From Riptortus pedestris (Eukaryota; Arthropoda; Insecta; Hemiptera; Alydidae): 64,000 nt of DNA. Made by a program: the position numbers and the translations under genes. The stretch is from NCBI GenBank assembly GCA_019009955.1, contig CM032232.1, positions 143,237,501-143,301,500 of the forward strand. Reading direction: 5' to 3'. Numbering within the stretch: position 1 is the first letter of the stretch; each line of letters opens with the position of its first letter. The notes below the pieces were generated by a model. It was not told where the DNA came from and did not search any database. It saw only the letters and a list, made by a program, of their open reading frames with translations. This document shows, piece after piece, positions 33,303 through 43,030 of the stretch.

Positions 33303-34106
33303 AATAGTATATTTCGTAGCAAGGGCCGAAAGTGGGCGTTTGCCGGCCAGAGATATTTTTTGACCGAGACGTAGTCGAGGTCATGAAAAGTTCGAGGGCC
33401 GGCAAAAGCACTTTGGCCCGAGGCACGAACGCTATTTTTCACCATACTACAATAAATATTAATACGATATAACATTAATCAAAAACAAGATTTTCTTTTG
33501 GTTAAGTGTACCTCTTTGTTAGAAGGTTATCTTGTGGTTATGGGGACATGATGAATGTTTAATGTATGGATTGTTTTACGTTATGTTATTATGTAAGTTA
33601 ATAAAGAGAGATGAACATATGTGTGTTTCATTTAATACAACTGATATATTTCAAAATGATAAAAAAAGTAAGTTCGTTTATTTTTGATTTATAGAAATGT
33701 TAAAAGTACAATTTTGGTTGTTTGAAAACATAATACCCTTTGAAGATTCTATTACTTGTTTTTTGTTTGACACATCACACATAACCAGTTCAAAAACTTT
33801 GTATACTCTTCGTCATACCTATCTTTTGATTTTGCTGGTAACGAATCTGCCATGATTTCTTTTGCTCTTCTATTTATAGATTCTGATATATTATTAGCCA
33901 TAATTACTAAATAACTAAACAATAATACGAGCAAAACAAACTAATATAATGTATATAATGAAATGAATGAATTAAAATAATAACCAGCTGATTTTGCGGC
34001 CCTAGGGCGAAATATTCATTTTCGGCCCTAGGGCGGCCAAGTGTAGCTTTCGGACCGCAAATTAGCTGTGTAAAACAGGTGATTACATCGTAGTATGGTG
34101 AAAAGA
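33303..34106. mobile_element. Candidate transposable element with palindromic GC-rich ends
   Basis: A long imperfect hairpin at about 33318-33425 uses GGGCCGAAAGTG / CTTTGGCCC and TTTGCCGGCC / GGGCCGGCAAA; its inner stem is GACC / GGTC around AGACGTAGTCGA. A perfect 15-bp inverted repeat TTTTCACCATACTAC / GTAGTATGGTGAAAA lies at 33435-33450 and 34091-34105. Two copies of CGGCCCTAGGGCG flank ATATTCATTTT near 34000-34035. A short tyrosine-recombinase-like frame lies between (33752-33901, minus). Together these suggest a degraded mobile element, but its true ends are not established. Confidence 0.45.
33752..33901 (-). CDS. Crypton/tyrosine-recombinase N-terminal-like fragment (49 aa or first exon)
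   Basis: Minus-strand frame from ATG at 33899-33901: MANNISESINRRAKEIMADS, then LPAKSKDRYDEEYTKFLNWL and a short tail ending KNK. The LP-x-KS-x-x-RY-x-x-x-Y-x-x-F-x-x-W pattern resembles the N-terminal core-binding (SAM-like) domain seen in insect Crypton-type tyrosine recombinases and domesticated relatives. The frame ends at a TAA inside AACAAGTAATAG, which also reads as a possible GT splice donor, so it may be exon 1 of a split gene or simply a truncated relic. No catalytic domain was found nearby. An in-frame upstream ATG at 33932-33934 is possible but adds only hydrophobic residues. Family call is tentative. Confidence 0.4.
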   Translation of the reverse strand: MANNISESINRRAKEIMADSLPAKSKDRYDEEYTKFLNWLCVMCQTKNK

Positions 34107-34473
34107 TATTAATGTCGTATCTAAGATACTGCTGAGCTGTTTGTTGAATTATTGATTGGCTAGAAGATGATGCCATCGCATCGGTCTTCACATATAGACA
34201 TATGACATTTGTATTAGACTGTTAACGAATATGATTAAAAAGGTTCACTTAAGATTAATTGGAATATATAATAATGGATAATGTAAAAATTTACGTTACT
34301 TTAGATCCAGCTCTTGCAAATTACGAAACCATAGGAATCCTACCTCCTCTCTAAGTCTTCACAGTATTTCAATTCTGAATGTACCAACCTGCAAACAAAA
34401 GAAAGGATTATCAATAATTAATATTATTTTAGACATTAATAGAATTTAATGTTAAATAAAAATGTGTGTTTTT
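34107..34473. other. Unassigned AT-rich stretch
   Basis: No gene or repeat recognised. Confidence 0.3.
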
Positions 34474-34595
34474 AGCAGATTTCCCTTGAGGGAAATCAGC
34501 TATTGAGGTTGTACTCATGACGGAATTTTCGAAATTTTTCTTCAATTGTCCATCGATCCTACCTAGTAGATGACGAAAATGAAGTCCGTTCAAAA

Positions 34596-34669
<74 letters not shown>

Positions 34670-35104
34670 CTGTTACCGCTCTAGCGGTCGCAATTTTTGT
34701 TTGATCGTTACCAAACTCGATATTTAGTCGTTTTATGTAAAAAAAAAAGATCAAGTTCGTTAACGGCTGAAATCGGACCACGAGGAGGGGGGGTTTAGAA
34801 CGGAGGATTTTTGAAAATTCAAAATATCACCGTTACTATTCGTTAGATCGAAAAATTGTACAGAATCAATATTATTACAAATTATATTTACTATAAATAT
34901 TGTTCTATACATGTATTCTCTATCTTGAATATTAACCGAGATATTTGCATTTTTATTAAATCTGGGCGGCTGATGGACGAAGTGTCTTTCCCGACAAAAG
35001 CAAGTTCGACCGTTTCATTAACTGCTCGGCTTTCGTGAAATGTCTCTATTGTAAAACTTCACGTGGGAAATCTGCTTAGTTTACGCAGCCCCTGCGTGAC
35101 GGAC
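34474..35104 (+). mobile_element. H-family element, short form, complete
   Basis: AGCAGATTTCCCTTGAGGG start, about 66 bp of TA (34599-34665), TAGCGGTCGCAATTTTTG, GGGGGGGTTTAG, CGGCTTTCGTGAAATG, hairpin and GACGGAC end at 35104. Preceded by TTTTT. Confidence 0.9.
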
Positions 35105-35359
35105 GTTTGTTTACTTGTGAGTTCATTATCTTTTATTGTAAATGAAACTAAAAAGCTTGTGAGCTTTATCATGAGTTGCAATTTGTAGCTGTATCGACAA
35201 GAAATGTTTTCAGGTTTATTGGTTATACCTTTCTTCTCTTGTAGTAGATTAGTCTTGTATTGTAGTTGTTTTTCTTTCCAATAGCCACAATTTAAATAAT
35301 ATAAATAATCAAAGTTAAATAGGCCATATTTTCACAATTTACTACTGACGTATCTTATA

Positions 35360-35485
35360 CTACTCCAAGTAGATACAAATCTTACAGTAAATCAATACTA
35401 CTAGATACAAATCTTACAGTAAATCTATACTACTAGATACAAATCTTATAGTAAATCTATACTAGTAGATACAAATCTTTGTTCT
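35360..35485 (+). repeat. 32-bp tandem repeat, about 4 units
   Basis: TAGATACAAATCTTACAG then TAAATCTATACTAC, repeated four times with small changes. Confidence 0.9.
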
Positions 35486-35519
35486 GATCATGTTTTTCAT
35501 CACATTATGTTAACAATTC

Positions 35520-35848
35520 GGCTCATTCTAGCACCGTTGTAGTAGGTCTATAGCTTTGATGATTACTCCCAGCAAAAGTGGAAGGGACCGATATTCTCAC
35601 GAAGGGAGAAGTGATGATGGAGGGGGTGGATATTAGGGCATTTAATGTCAAAGCGGAAGTTGTAGGAAGCGGAAGTTCGCCTGTTTGGAGTTATGAAGAT
35701 AACTCGGAGCACTGTCTTCCTACAGCTTCCGGTAACACGATAGGTCTCTACCAATTTCCTCAAGGATCTAAACATCTCAGCAGTCTCCTCAATGATCCTC
35801 CAGAAACTTATCAGCTTATTATTAATTTAAAATTGAGCAAGTCTTTTT
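35520..35848. other. Unique block with a 90-codon open frame
   Basis: Balanced composition and no repeat match in the window. A plus-strand frame at 35578-35850 (start MEGTDILTKGEVMMEGVD) is open for 90 codons but runs into the H-family element and shows no recognised domain. Two GCGGAAGT cores (ETS-type) lie 18 bp apart at about 35651-35677. It may be an exon remnant or a regulatory block; neither is shown. Confidence 0.3.
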
Positions 35849-35964
35849 AGCATAATTCCCTTAAGGGAAATATGCTATTGTGGTTGTACTCATGACGCGA
35901 TATTCGATTTTTTTTTTTAAATGTCCATCGATCAACCCAGGAGATGACGAAAATGAGGTCCGTT

Positions 35965-36040
<76 letters not shown>

Positions 36041-36776
36041 CTGTTACCGCTCTAGCGGTCGCAATTTTTGTTTGATCGTTACCAAACTCGATATTTAGTC
36101 GTTTTATGTAAAAAGAAAGAGTGTTAATGGTTGAAATCCGACTGGGGAGAGGGGGTGGTTTAGAGGTGGAGAATTTAGAAAATTCAACATATTTCCGTTA
36201 CTATACGTCGGATCGAAAACTTATATAGAACCAATCTTACTGCAAATTAAATTGACTATTAACATTGTTATACACATTTATTCTCTATCATGAATATTAA
36301 CCGAGATATTTGCATTTTTATTGAGTTTGTGGGCATAACGGATGAGAGGAGACCGGCTATGATCGGTATTATTCGCTAGCTTCCGCCGAAAATTACTTCG
36401 GCCGTTTTCGTAAGTTTTCGACTCTCGTGAAATTGGTTTAGAGACTCGAGTAAGCTTTTACTTTGTGCGGTATATGCAAATACGTTCTGTTAATCCCCCT
36501 CTTCTTCTTTAGTTCTTGGACTACTAAAATTTGAGTTATTAAAATATAAATTATTCTGACTAGATATAGTAAATAGTTTGCAATTATGTGTTATATTCAG
36601 GTATATTTCAGTAACTGTGTTTCTTCCAGGTCTAGAATATTTCTATCGTTGGCTATCCTGCTTCTTTACCATTCAGCCGCTTTCCGTTGGAAGCTTATTA
36701 AATTTAACAGAAAGATATCTCATTGCGGTTTGTATTCACTCACGGTGGTGTTAAGTGTTAGCATTATGCAGGTTTT
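35849..36776 (+). repeat. H-family long-form copy, 3' end lost to a later insertion
   Basis: Starts AGCATAATTCCCTTAAGGG; TA tract 35969-36036; long-form blocks to GTGTTAGCATTATGCAG at 36770, the point just upstream of the 3' subterminal region in other long copies. There another H element begins, and the missing end does not reappear on its far side. Confidence 0.85.
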
Positions 36777-37354
36777 AGCAGATTTCCCTTAAGGGAAATC
36801 AGCTATTGAGGTTGTACTCATGATGCGATTTTCGAAATTTTTCTTCAAATGTCCATCGATCCTACCCAGGAGATGACGAAAATGAGGTCCGTTCAAAACT
36901 GTATATATATATATTTGTCTGTTACCGCTCTAGCGGTCGCAATTTTTGTTTGATCGTTACCAAACTCGATATTTAGTCGTTTTATATAAAAAGAAAGATC
37001 AAGTTCGTTAACGGCTGAAATCGGAAAAGTGGGAGGGGGGGTTTAGAGGGGAGGATTTTCGAAAAGTCGAAATATCTCCGTTACTATACGTCGGATCAAA
37101 ACATTGTACAGAATCAATCTTATTGCAAATTAAATTTACTATAAATATTGTTTTATACATTTATTCCATATCTTGAATATTAACCGAGATATTTGCATTT
37201 TTATGAAATTTGGGCCGATACCGGAATTTGAATTTCCCGCGAAAAGCTAGTTCGGCCCTTTGCCGTAACCGTTCGGCTCTCCTATGGAGATTTCTCTATT
37301 GTATAACTTCACGTGGGAAATCTGCTTAGTTTACGCAGCCCCTGCGTGACGGAC
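36777..37354 (+). mobile_element. H-family element, short form, complete, minimal TA tract
   Basis: AGCAGATTTCCCTTAAGGG to GACGGAC. The TA tract is only about 14 bp (36902-36914). Blocks TTTCCCGCGAAAAGC and TTTGCCGTAACCG match the variant at 48390-48440. Confidence 0.9.
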
Positions 37355-38074
37355 TATTTTCTTTAATTAGTATTTACTAATGGTCTTTAAACAGGTGGCC
37401 TCCCAATAACTGATAGGTACCCGCATTGTTAGGTATTAGTTATGTGTGTATTTGGAATTATATTATACATAATTTAAATTGAATAGCTAACAATACTAAC
37501 ATAAAACGGTCAGACCCCTAGCAACTCCAATTATTAATGTCGAAATAAATAATGTTTATTTTAAGCAACCTCCGCGGAATTGGATTGACATACTGCATTT
37601 ACATGAAAATGTTTCTCCATTCCAAACGAGAATACTGCATTCTGCAAGTTGTCTCTTTTATAGTCTTCTGTAAAGATTTTATCCTTTCTTTATTTTATTT
37701 GTTTTAAAATGGCGTTGATCCAACACAGATGTTTTTGTGCAGTATATATATGAGCTAGAAAACAGAGGTTTAAGCTTTTCATCCTATTATCTAGAGCTCT
37801 TTATATAAACCGCTCATGGAGTATTATTTTCATGAGAGGGTAACTGTATCTCATACTTCAACAATTTTTATCTTAATCCTAAAAACAAAGGTTATAAAAA
37901 CGACACTATTTTCTTCTGAAGTATTTTCTCTCTCTTCCAATATGTCTCACTCTAAGCCGCTCAGTGGAAAATGTAGTGGCCGTAACAGGGCAAAAAGAAA
38001 TTAGAATTACTTAGTTCAATATTATGCGAAAGCACAACTTTTAGTGGTTTGATCTACATCTAGGGTTTGTTTGA
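37355..38074. other. Unassigned stretch
   Basis: No gene or known repeat recognised over 700 bp; AT-rich with scattered short frames. Confidence 0.3.
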
Positions 38075-38118
38075 GGTAGAGAGAAATATTAGTCCGATTT
38101 CCGCCATTAATGAACCTG
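38075..38118 (-). repeat. H-family fragment, minus strand
   Basis: TTAGTCCGATTTCCGCCATTAATGAACCTGATC matches the complement of the GATCAAGTTCGTTAATGGCTG block; a LINE tail follows directly. Confidence 0.6.
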
Positions 38119-38663
38119 ATCTGAAGAGATACCTCCGCAGTATCAAAAGCACAATTAAGGAGTGGCCATCGAGCCTTAGGAGTACTAGACGGGAGGAAGT
38201 AGTTCTTGCCAGACTCAGGATCGGCCACACATAGACACTTAATGACAAGGACTGATAACCCTATATGCAAATACTGCAACAAACACCTTACGATAAAACA
38301 CATACTGACAGACTGCATCTAACGAAAAAACCTTCACATACCCCACGATATGACAGAACTATTAACTGACAGCAGCCGATATATTTCACAAATACTAACA
38401 TATTAAAAACACATAAACATTTACAAAAACATATGGTACAAAATAGAATATGCCACCAGCATACTTAAAAAGATTTAAAAGGTTTAACTTTTATTATATA
38501 CTTTAGACAAGGCATGGATATGAGAAACAATCAGCTATTAAAGAAATATTTACCATAATATAAAAATAAAGTACAACATAAGTAAGTGCATGAAGGAGTA
38601 AATATATTATTCTAATTATGCCAATCACCATCGCTGTGGGGCACAAACCAAATAAATAAAAAA
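38119..38663 (+). pseudogene. I-like LINE 3' region (coding tail and UTR), plus strand
   Basis: Reads KRYLRSIKSTIKEWPSS, then RREEVVLARLRIGHT, a signature of the region after RNase H in I-clade elements. After a one-base shift it continues TRTDNPICKYCNKHLTIKHI and LTDC, a CxxC...H...C knuckle. The UTR continues to an AAATAAATAAA tail at 38650-38663. It shares long identities with 29672-30480 (minus strand), so both are 5'-truncated copies of one family, distinct from the element at 1590-4764. It is inserted after an H-family fragment. Confidence 0.78.
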
Positions 38664-39108
38664 GTCCGTCACGCAGATTTCCCGTGTGAAGTTTTACAAA
38701 AGAGAAATCTGCATCCTGGTAACACACCACCGTAATTAAATACAAATCAATAATGAGAACTCTTTCAGTTAATTAAAATAAATTCCCAACTGAAACGGCT
38801 TCTGAATTGTAAGAATAATTTATATTTTAATAACTCAAACCTCTAAACCCCCCCTCCCTCTAGTCCAATTCAGCCATTAACGAACTTGATCTGTCTTTTT
38901 ACATAAAACGGTTAAATATCAAGTTTCGTACCGATGAAACAAAAATTGCGACCGCTAGAGCGTTAACAGAAAAATGAATATAATGTTTTGATCAGACCTA
39001 ATTTTCATCATCTGCTAGGTAGGATCGAAGGTCATTTGAAGACAATTTTTCGAAAAACGCGTCATTAATACTATCTCAAGGCTTATTTACCCTACGGGAA
39101 ATTATGCT
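38664..39108 (-). repeat. H-family copy, minus strand, hairpin deleted
   Basis: Begins GTCCGTCACGCAGATTTCCC: the hairpin and TTTACG-type spacer are gone, deleted between two GCAG direct repeats. A long-form start then jumps to the common middle (CTCAAACCTCTAAACCCCC), skipping several hundred bases. No TA tract. Ends GGGAAATTATGCT at 39108. Confidence 0.82.
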
Positions 39109-39350
39109 GAAACTTCAATCACAATCAGTTGCCAATTACTGTATTTTCCATTCGCACAATTACAATTATGCACATTTCCATTTGTAATTTACTGCAATTA
39201 CATTTGTGATAAGCAATTGCAATGCTAACTGTTCCGTAGGAAGTGAAATACCAATTTGCAAGTAATTGTAATTCTACATCTGGAACTAATATCTGATTTT
39301 AATGGAATTAAAAATATTTGCATTGGGAAGTTTCAAAGGCAAAATGTCTG
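39109..39350. other. Unassigned stretch with repeated CAATTAC motifs
   Basis: Several CAATTACA and TGTAATTG words in both orientations (39140-39290) could fold, but no gene or element was recognised. Confidence 0.3.
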
Positions 39351-39358
39351 TAAAATCG

Positions 39359-39506
39359 TCTGTCACGCAAACGCTGCGTAAACAATAATAATCTGATTTT
39401 TATTAACTTAATGGCATCCTGATTGGTTTAGAAGGTTGAATTCCGAAATCGAATTTTATAATATAATAACGGAGATATTATAAGTCTGGTCGAAAAAGTG
39501 TATAGA
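39359..39506. repeat. H-family fragments
   Basis: A diverged 3' end on the minus strand (GTCTGTCACGCAAACGCTGCG) is followed by pieces GGTTTAGAAGGTTGAATT and GGTCGAAAAAGTGTATAGAA in plus orientation, cut by the K-family copy at 39507. Confidence 0.6.
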
Positions 39507-40108
39507 ATAGTTATTTATTATACAAGTGACGAAAGTAGATCATTTTACAACTCGAGTGAAACGTTTACCCACACGAGCGAAGCGAGTCTGGTAATTTCAC
39601 GAGAGTTGTAAATTCTACTTTCGTCACGAGTGTAATATTAAATTTTTTCTGTAATCGTGTAATACATGATCATATCTAACCAGAATATGAACAAAATTAG
39701 GATATTGTGAAGATTATGGTATGTTGTTGGTAGATTATAAGCATGGTTGTGAAAGGTTATAAGCATAGTTATAAAACAACTAGTGATGATTGTGAAGTAG
39801 TGCAGTTATAAACAAGTGCAGGTTATAAACAAGGAAGGTAATTATTATTATATTTAAATTTTAAAATATATTGATTATTTCCACCAATAATTCATTCACA
39901 TTCAATTTATTTTGTTAAAATAATTTCTTACAATGTTAAGAAACATTTAAAAGCATTTAATTTCCAACTTCAAATTATTTTTTAATTTATACTTATTACT
40001 AATTAAGAAGGCAATTCATTACTTTCTTCACTCTATTGCAAAATGTTTCACTTTGTTCACTCATTTCAGTTTAGTAATGTTACCATTATTCAACGATTAC
40101 AGAAAAAA
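39507..40108 (+). repeat. K-family hairpin-ended repeat, copy 4 (full length)
   Basis: ATAGTTATTTATTATACAAG start at 39507, hairpin 39516-39640 with CACGAGCGAAGCGAG in the loop, and end CAACGATTACAGAAAAAA. Highly similar to 28847-29442 over its whole length. It interrupts an H-family fragment ending GTGTATAGAAT, and a similar piece resumes at about 40115, so the insertion boundary is visible. Confidence 0.87.
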
Positions 40109-40339
40109 TAATTGTATTGCTTTCCTATAAATTTTGAGATGTACATTGTTTCTTCATCTTGTATATTATCCGAGATATTTGCATTTTTATCGGTTCTAAC
40201 CCTGAGCTAACCTCCACTGCCATTCATGTCATTTTGACATTAAGCTGTCATATAATGCACCACTTTATTCGAAGCTTAAATTAAAAATATTGTTTTCATA
40301 GGAAATATATTTTGTCTTTCTTAGTGTCTCTCAGGGTGC

Positions 40340-40615
40340 ATAGTTTCAGTTGCTCGGCGGTTTTTATCTAATTTTACCGATATAAACTCGTTATAGAATT
40401 TGATTTTTTTACAAGAATTCGCTATAAAAAATAGAGCTTTCTTTTGGAAATTCCAAAGTTATGGTCGCTGGAGAAGTACTGGTGAAGGTTACAGGGTTGA
40501 ATATGGACTGGAAGGATTCTTCAGGGGTCACAACGAAGTCTCTGCTTTGTATTAAAACAATTGGAGATTTTAAGTGGGGAGGTACGGGATGTTGGGGCAC
40601 CATGTATATATTAAA
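40340..40615 (+). repeat. Dispersed repeat, copy 2 of 2
   Basis: Similar to 8815-9090: CCGATATAAACTCGTTATAG, TTGGAAATTCCAAAGTTATG, ATTCTTCAGGGGTCACAA, GATTTTAAGTGGGGAGG, TTGGGGCACCATG. Confidence 0.65.
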
Positions 40616-40629
40616 TTATTGTTATTTAT

Positions 40630-40770
40630 TGATGTGCACTTTTTGTCACTGTTCCTAATTGGGACGGGTTATCTACAGGTTACCACATTTTTCTAGCCAG
40701 GGTAGGACTAAGCATTTTATTTAATTAGTTCGTCACTGAATAAATTGCTATTGCCAAGGACGGAGCAATA
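40630..40770 (+). repeat. Retroelement 3'-end-like repeat
   Basis: GCACTTTTTGTCACTG, CGGGTTATCTACAGGTTACC, TTCTAGCCAGGGTAGG and AATAAATTGC. Related pieces lie at 54690-54810 (plus) and at 60882-60955 (minus). Probably the 3' end of a LINE or SINE; no coding part is attached. Confidence 0.5.
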
Positions 40771-41047
40771 TATATACTTTTCAGTTGCTTATATAAGTAG
40801 TTTTTTTAACGTTTCCAAACTCCATATTTAACATTTCATATAAAATTAAATATCAAGATCACTGAAAAGAAATAAAACTTGGGGCGGGAGGAGGATGATT
40901 TTCAAAAATTCCTGTTATCTCAGTTATTTTTAGTTGGCTCGAAAAATGTAATTCTGTTATATTATTGATGCTCTCCAATCCTTGTTTTATAAACGTTTTC
41001 GTAATTCAAATATCACAAGAATTATTTATTCTGTACCACTCCAGCAT

Positions 41048-41092
41048 AGGGGAAATTTGCTTAGATTATGCAGCCCTTTCCGTGAAGGACTT
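41048..41092 (+). repeat. H-family 3' end remnant
   Basis: GGGGAAATTTGCTTAGATTATG then CAGCCCTTTCCGTGAAGGAC; only TT-type linker bases separate it from the AGCAG start of the next copy at 41095, i.e. a head-to-tail junction. Confidence 0.75.
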
Positions 41093-41094
41093 CT

Positions 41095-41228
41095 AGCAGA
41101 TTTCTCTTAAGAGAAATCCGCTATTGGGCTCGTGCTCGTGACACGATTTACGAAATATTTTTTCCAAATGTTAATCGATCCTACCTAGGAGATGGCAAAA
41201 GTGAGGTCCGTTCAATTATATATATCTA

Positions 41229-41274
<46 letters not shown>
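41095..41274 (+). repeat. H-family element, left half (split in its TA tract)
   Basis: AGCAGATTTCTCTTAAGAG start, GATCCTACCTAGGAGATGG, GAGGTCCGTTCAATTATA, then interrupted TA tract to 41274. The right half resumes at 44485 after a 3.2-kb insertion. Confidence 0.88.
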
Positions 41275-41277
<3 letters not shown>

Positions 41278-41292
41278 CTAGCTTGCGCCAGC

Positions 41293-41412
41293 AAGGGGGC
41301 TTCGCCCCCTTGACCCCCTTGGCGAAGCGCTGCCTTCGGCATCGCCACAAAGGGCGGAGCGATGCCTTCGGCATCGCCACAAAAGGTAAAGCGATCCCTT
41401 CGGGATCGCCGT
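41293..41412 (+). repeat. Cluster of four GC-rich TTCG hairpins
   Basis: CAAGGGGGC-TTC-GCCCCCTTG (9-bp perfect stem, about 41292-41312), then GCGCTGC-CTTCG-GCATCGC, GCGATGC-CTTCG-GCATCGC and GCGATCC-CTTCG-GGATCGC, spaced by CCACAAAGGGCGGA and CCACAAAAGGTAAA. C(UUCG)G is an exceptionally stable RNA loop. The units look like tandem copies with compensating stem changes (ATGC/GCAT versus ATCC/GGAT). Confidence 0.85.
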
Positions 41413-42380
41413 ATAGCGACTCGGCCTTAGCGGAAAAAAGTAAATATTTTCCCGATTATTTGAAAAAAGTAGAAATATAATTTCTTAATCAATTTAATTT
41501 TTTTTATTTATTTTTTTGAAATGATATAATGCTCAATTTAATGAAAATACCAGGTAAAATTCGGTTTGAATGGTGAAATGATCGATTTTTAAAAAAATAC
41601 CACGTAGAATAGGTAAAAATGGTCTTATACTGGATTTAGAAAAAATACGCAGTAAAATAGTTAAGTGAACGATTTAATATTAAATAAGAAATAAATACTA
41701 ATACATTTAATTCAAATTGGTTTAATCGTGATTTAAATAAAAAATTAAGGTAAATAGTGAAATACACAATTTACTAATGAATACTAATGAAAATACTATT
41801 AAATACACGATTTCGAAAAAAGACGAAGTATAATAGTTAATTAAAAAAATAAGATAAAGATATAAACGCAGCTACTCCCTGAAGAATATAAAGTAATATG
41901 TTGCCGGATAAAGAATGAAGAAACTGCCACCTATTAATAAATGGTTTATGAAATACCATGGCCGTGTAACAATATCATGAATAATATAAGAAATAACCAA
42001 TGTTCGTCACAATTCCTATGATAAAAGAAGAGCATTAGATACAACAAACTGACTAAATATGGTTGAAAACAGGAAACAATGCAGCGTACTTCCGGTCTTA
42101 GTAGTACGATAAGCCGCTGGTGCCGGCACAATAATCAGCCGGTAGATATGCCCTCGAATAACGGCGGCTAAATGAATCACTCGAAAAGTAGTATTCATGA
42201 ATACGTAAAACAAACGCCAAAAACCTTTAAAAAAGAAATCCTCTATCAATGATCTGTATTCGCATTATTGGGCTAAGCGGAAAAAAATAAATATTTTCCT
42301 AATTATTTGTGAAAAATATAAATTTTAACTTTTTAGTCAATTTAATTTTTTTTAAATGATATAATGCCCAATTTATTGGA

Positions 42381-43030
42381 AATAGCAAGTGAAATTAATT
42401 TAAAATGGTGAAATAATCGATTTTTTAAAAAAATACTATGTTAAATAGGTAAAAATGGTCATATACACGATTTATAAAAAATACGATAAGCATACGATTT
42501 AATATTAAATTAAGTGCAGGTATTAGTAAATACTATATTATTATTATTAAAAAATAGCAAGTGAAATAAATTTAAAATGTTGAAATGGTCGATTTTTTAA
42601 AAAAAAAATACCATGTAAAATAGGTAAAAATGGTCATATACACGATTTATAAAAAAATACGTTAAGCATACGATTTAATATTAAATTATATCAGGTATTA
42701 GTAAATACTATATTATTATTATTAAAAAATAGCAAGTGAAATTAATTTAAAATGGTGAAATAATCGATTTTTTAAAAAAATACTATGTTAAATAGGTAAA
42801 AATGGTCATATACACGATTTATAAAAAATACGTTAAGCATACGATTTAATATTAAATTAAGTGCAGGTATTAGAAAAAGCAAGTGAAATTAATTTAAAAT
42901 GGTGAAATGATCGATTTTTTAAAAAAAATACCATGTAAAATAGGTAAAAATGGTCATATACACGATTTATAAAAAATACGTTAAGCACACGATTTAATAT
43001 TAAATTAAGTGCAGATGCATATTAGTAAAT
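42381..43030 (+). repeat. AT-rich tandem repeat inside the 3.2-kb element
   Basis: The segment starting AATAGCAAGTGAAATTAATT recurs at about 42381, 42553, 42728 and 42872 (periods about 172, 175 and 144 bp), each with GGTCATATACACGATTTAT and TTAAGCATACGATTTAATA. Confidence 0.9.

Noticed and set aside
35578..35850. 90-codon open frame as a gene
   Set aside because: No recognised domain, runs into an H-family element; kept only as a unique block.
38119..38663. Same LINE as at 1590-4764
   Set aside because: Both share the RLRIGHT motif but differ in UTR and tail ((AAAT)n versus (CAA)n); they are different families.
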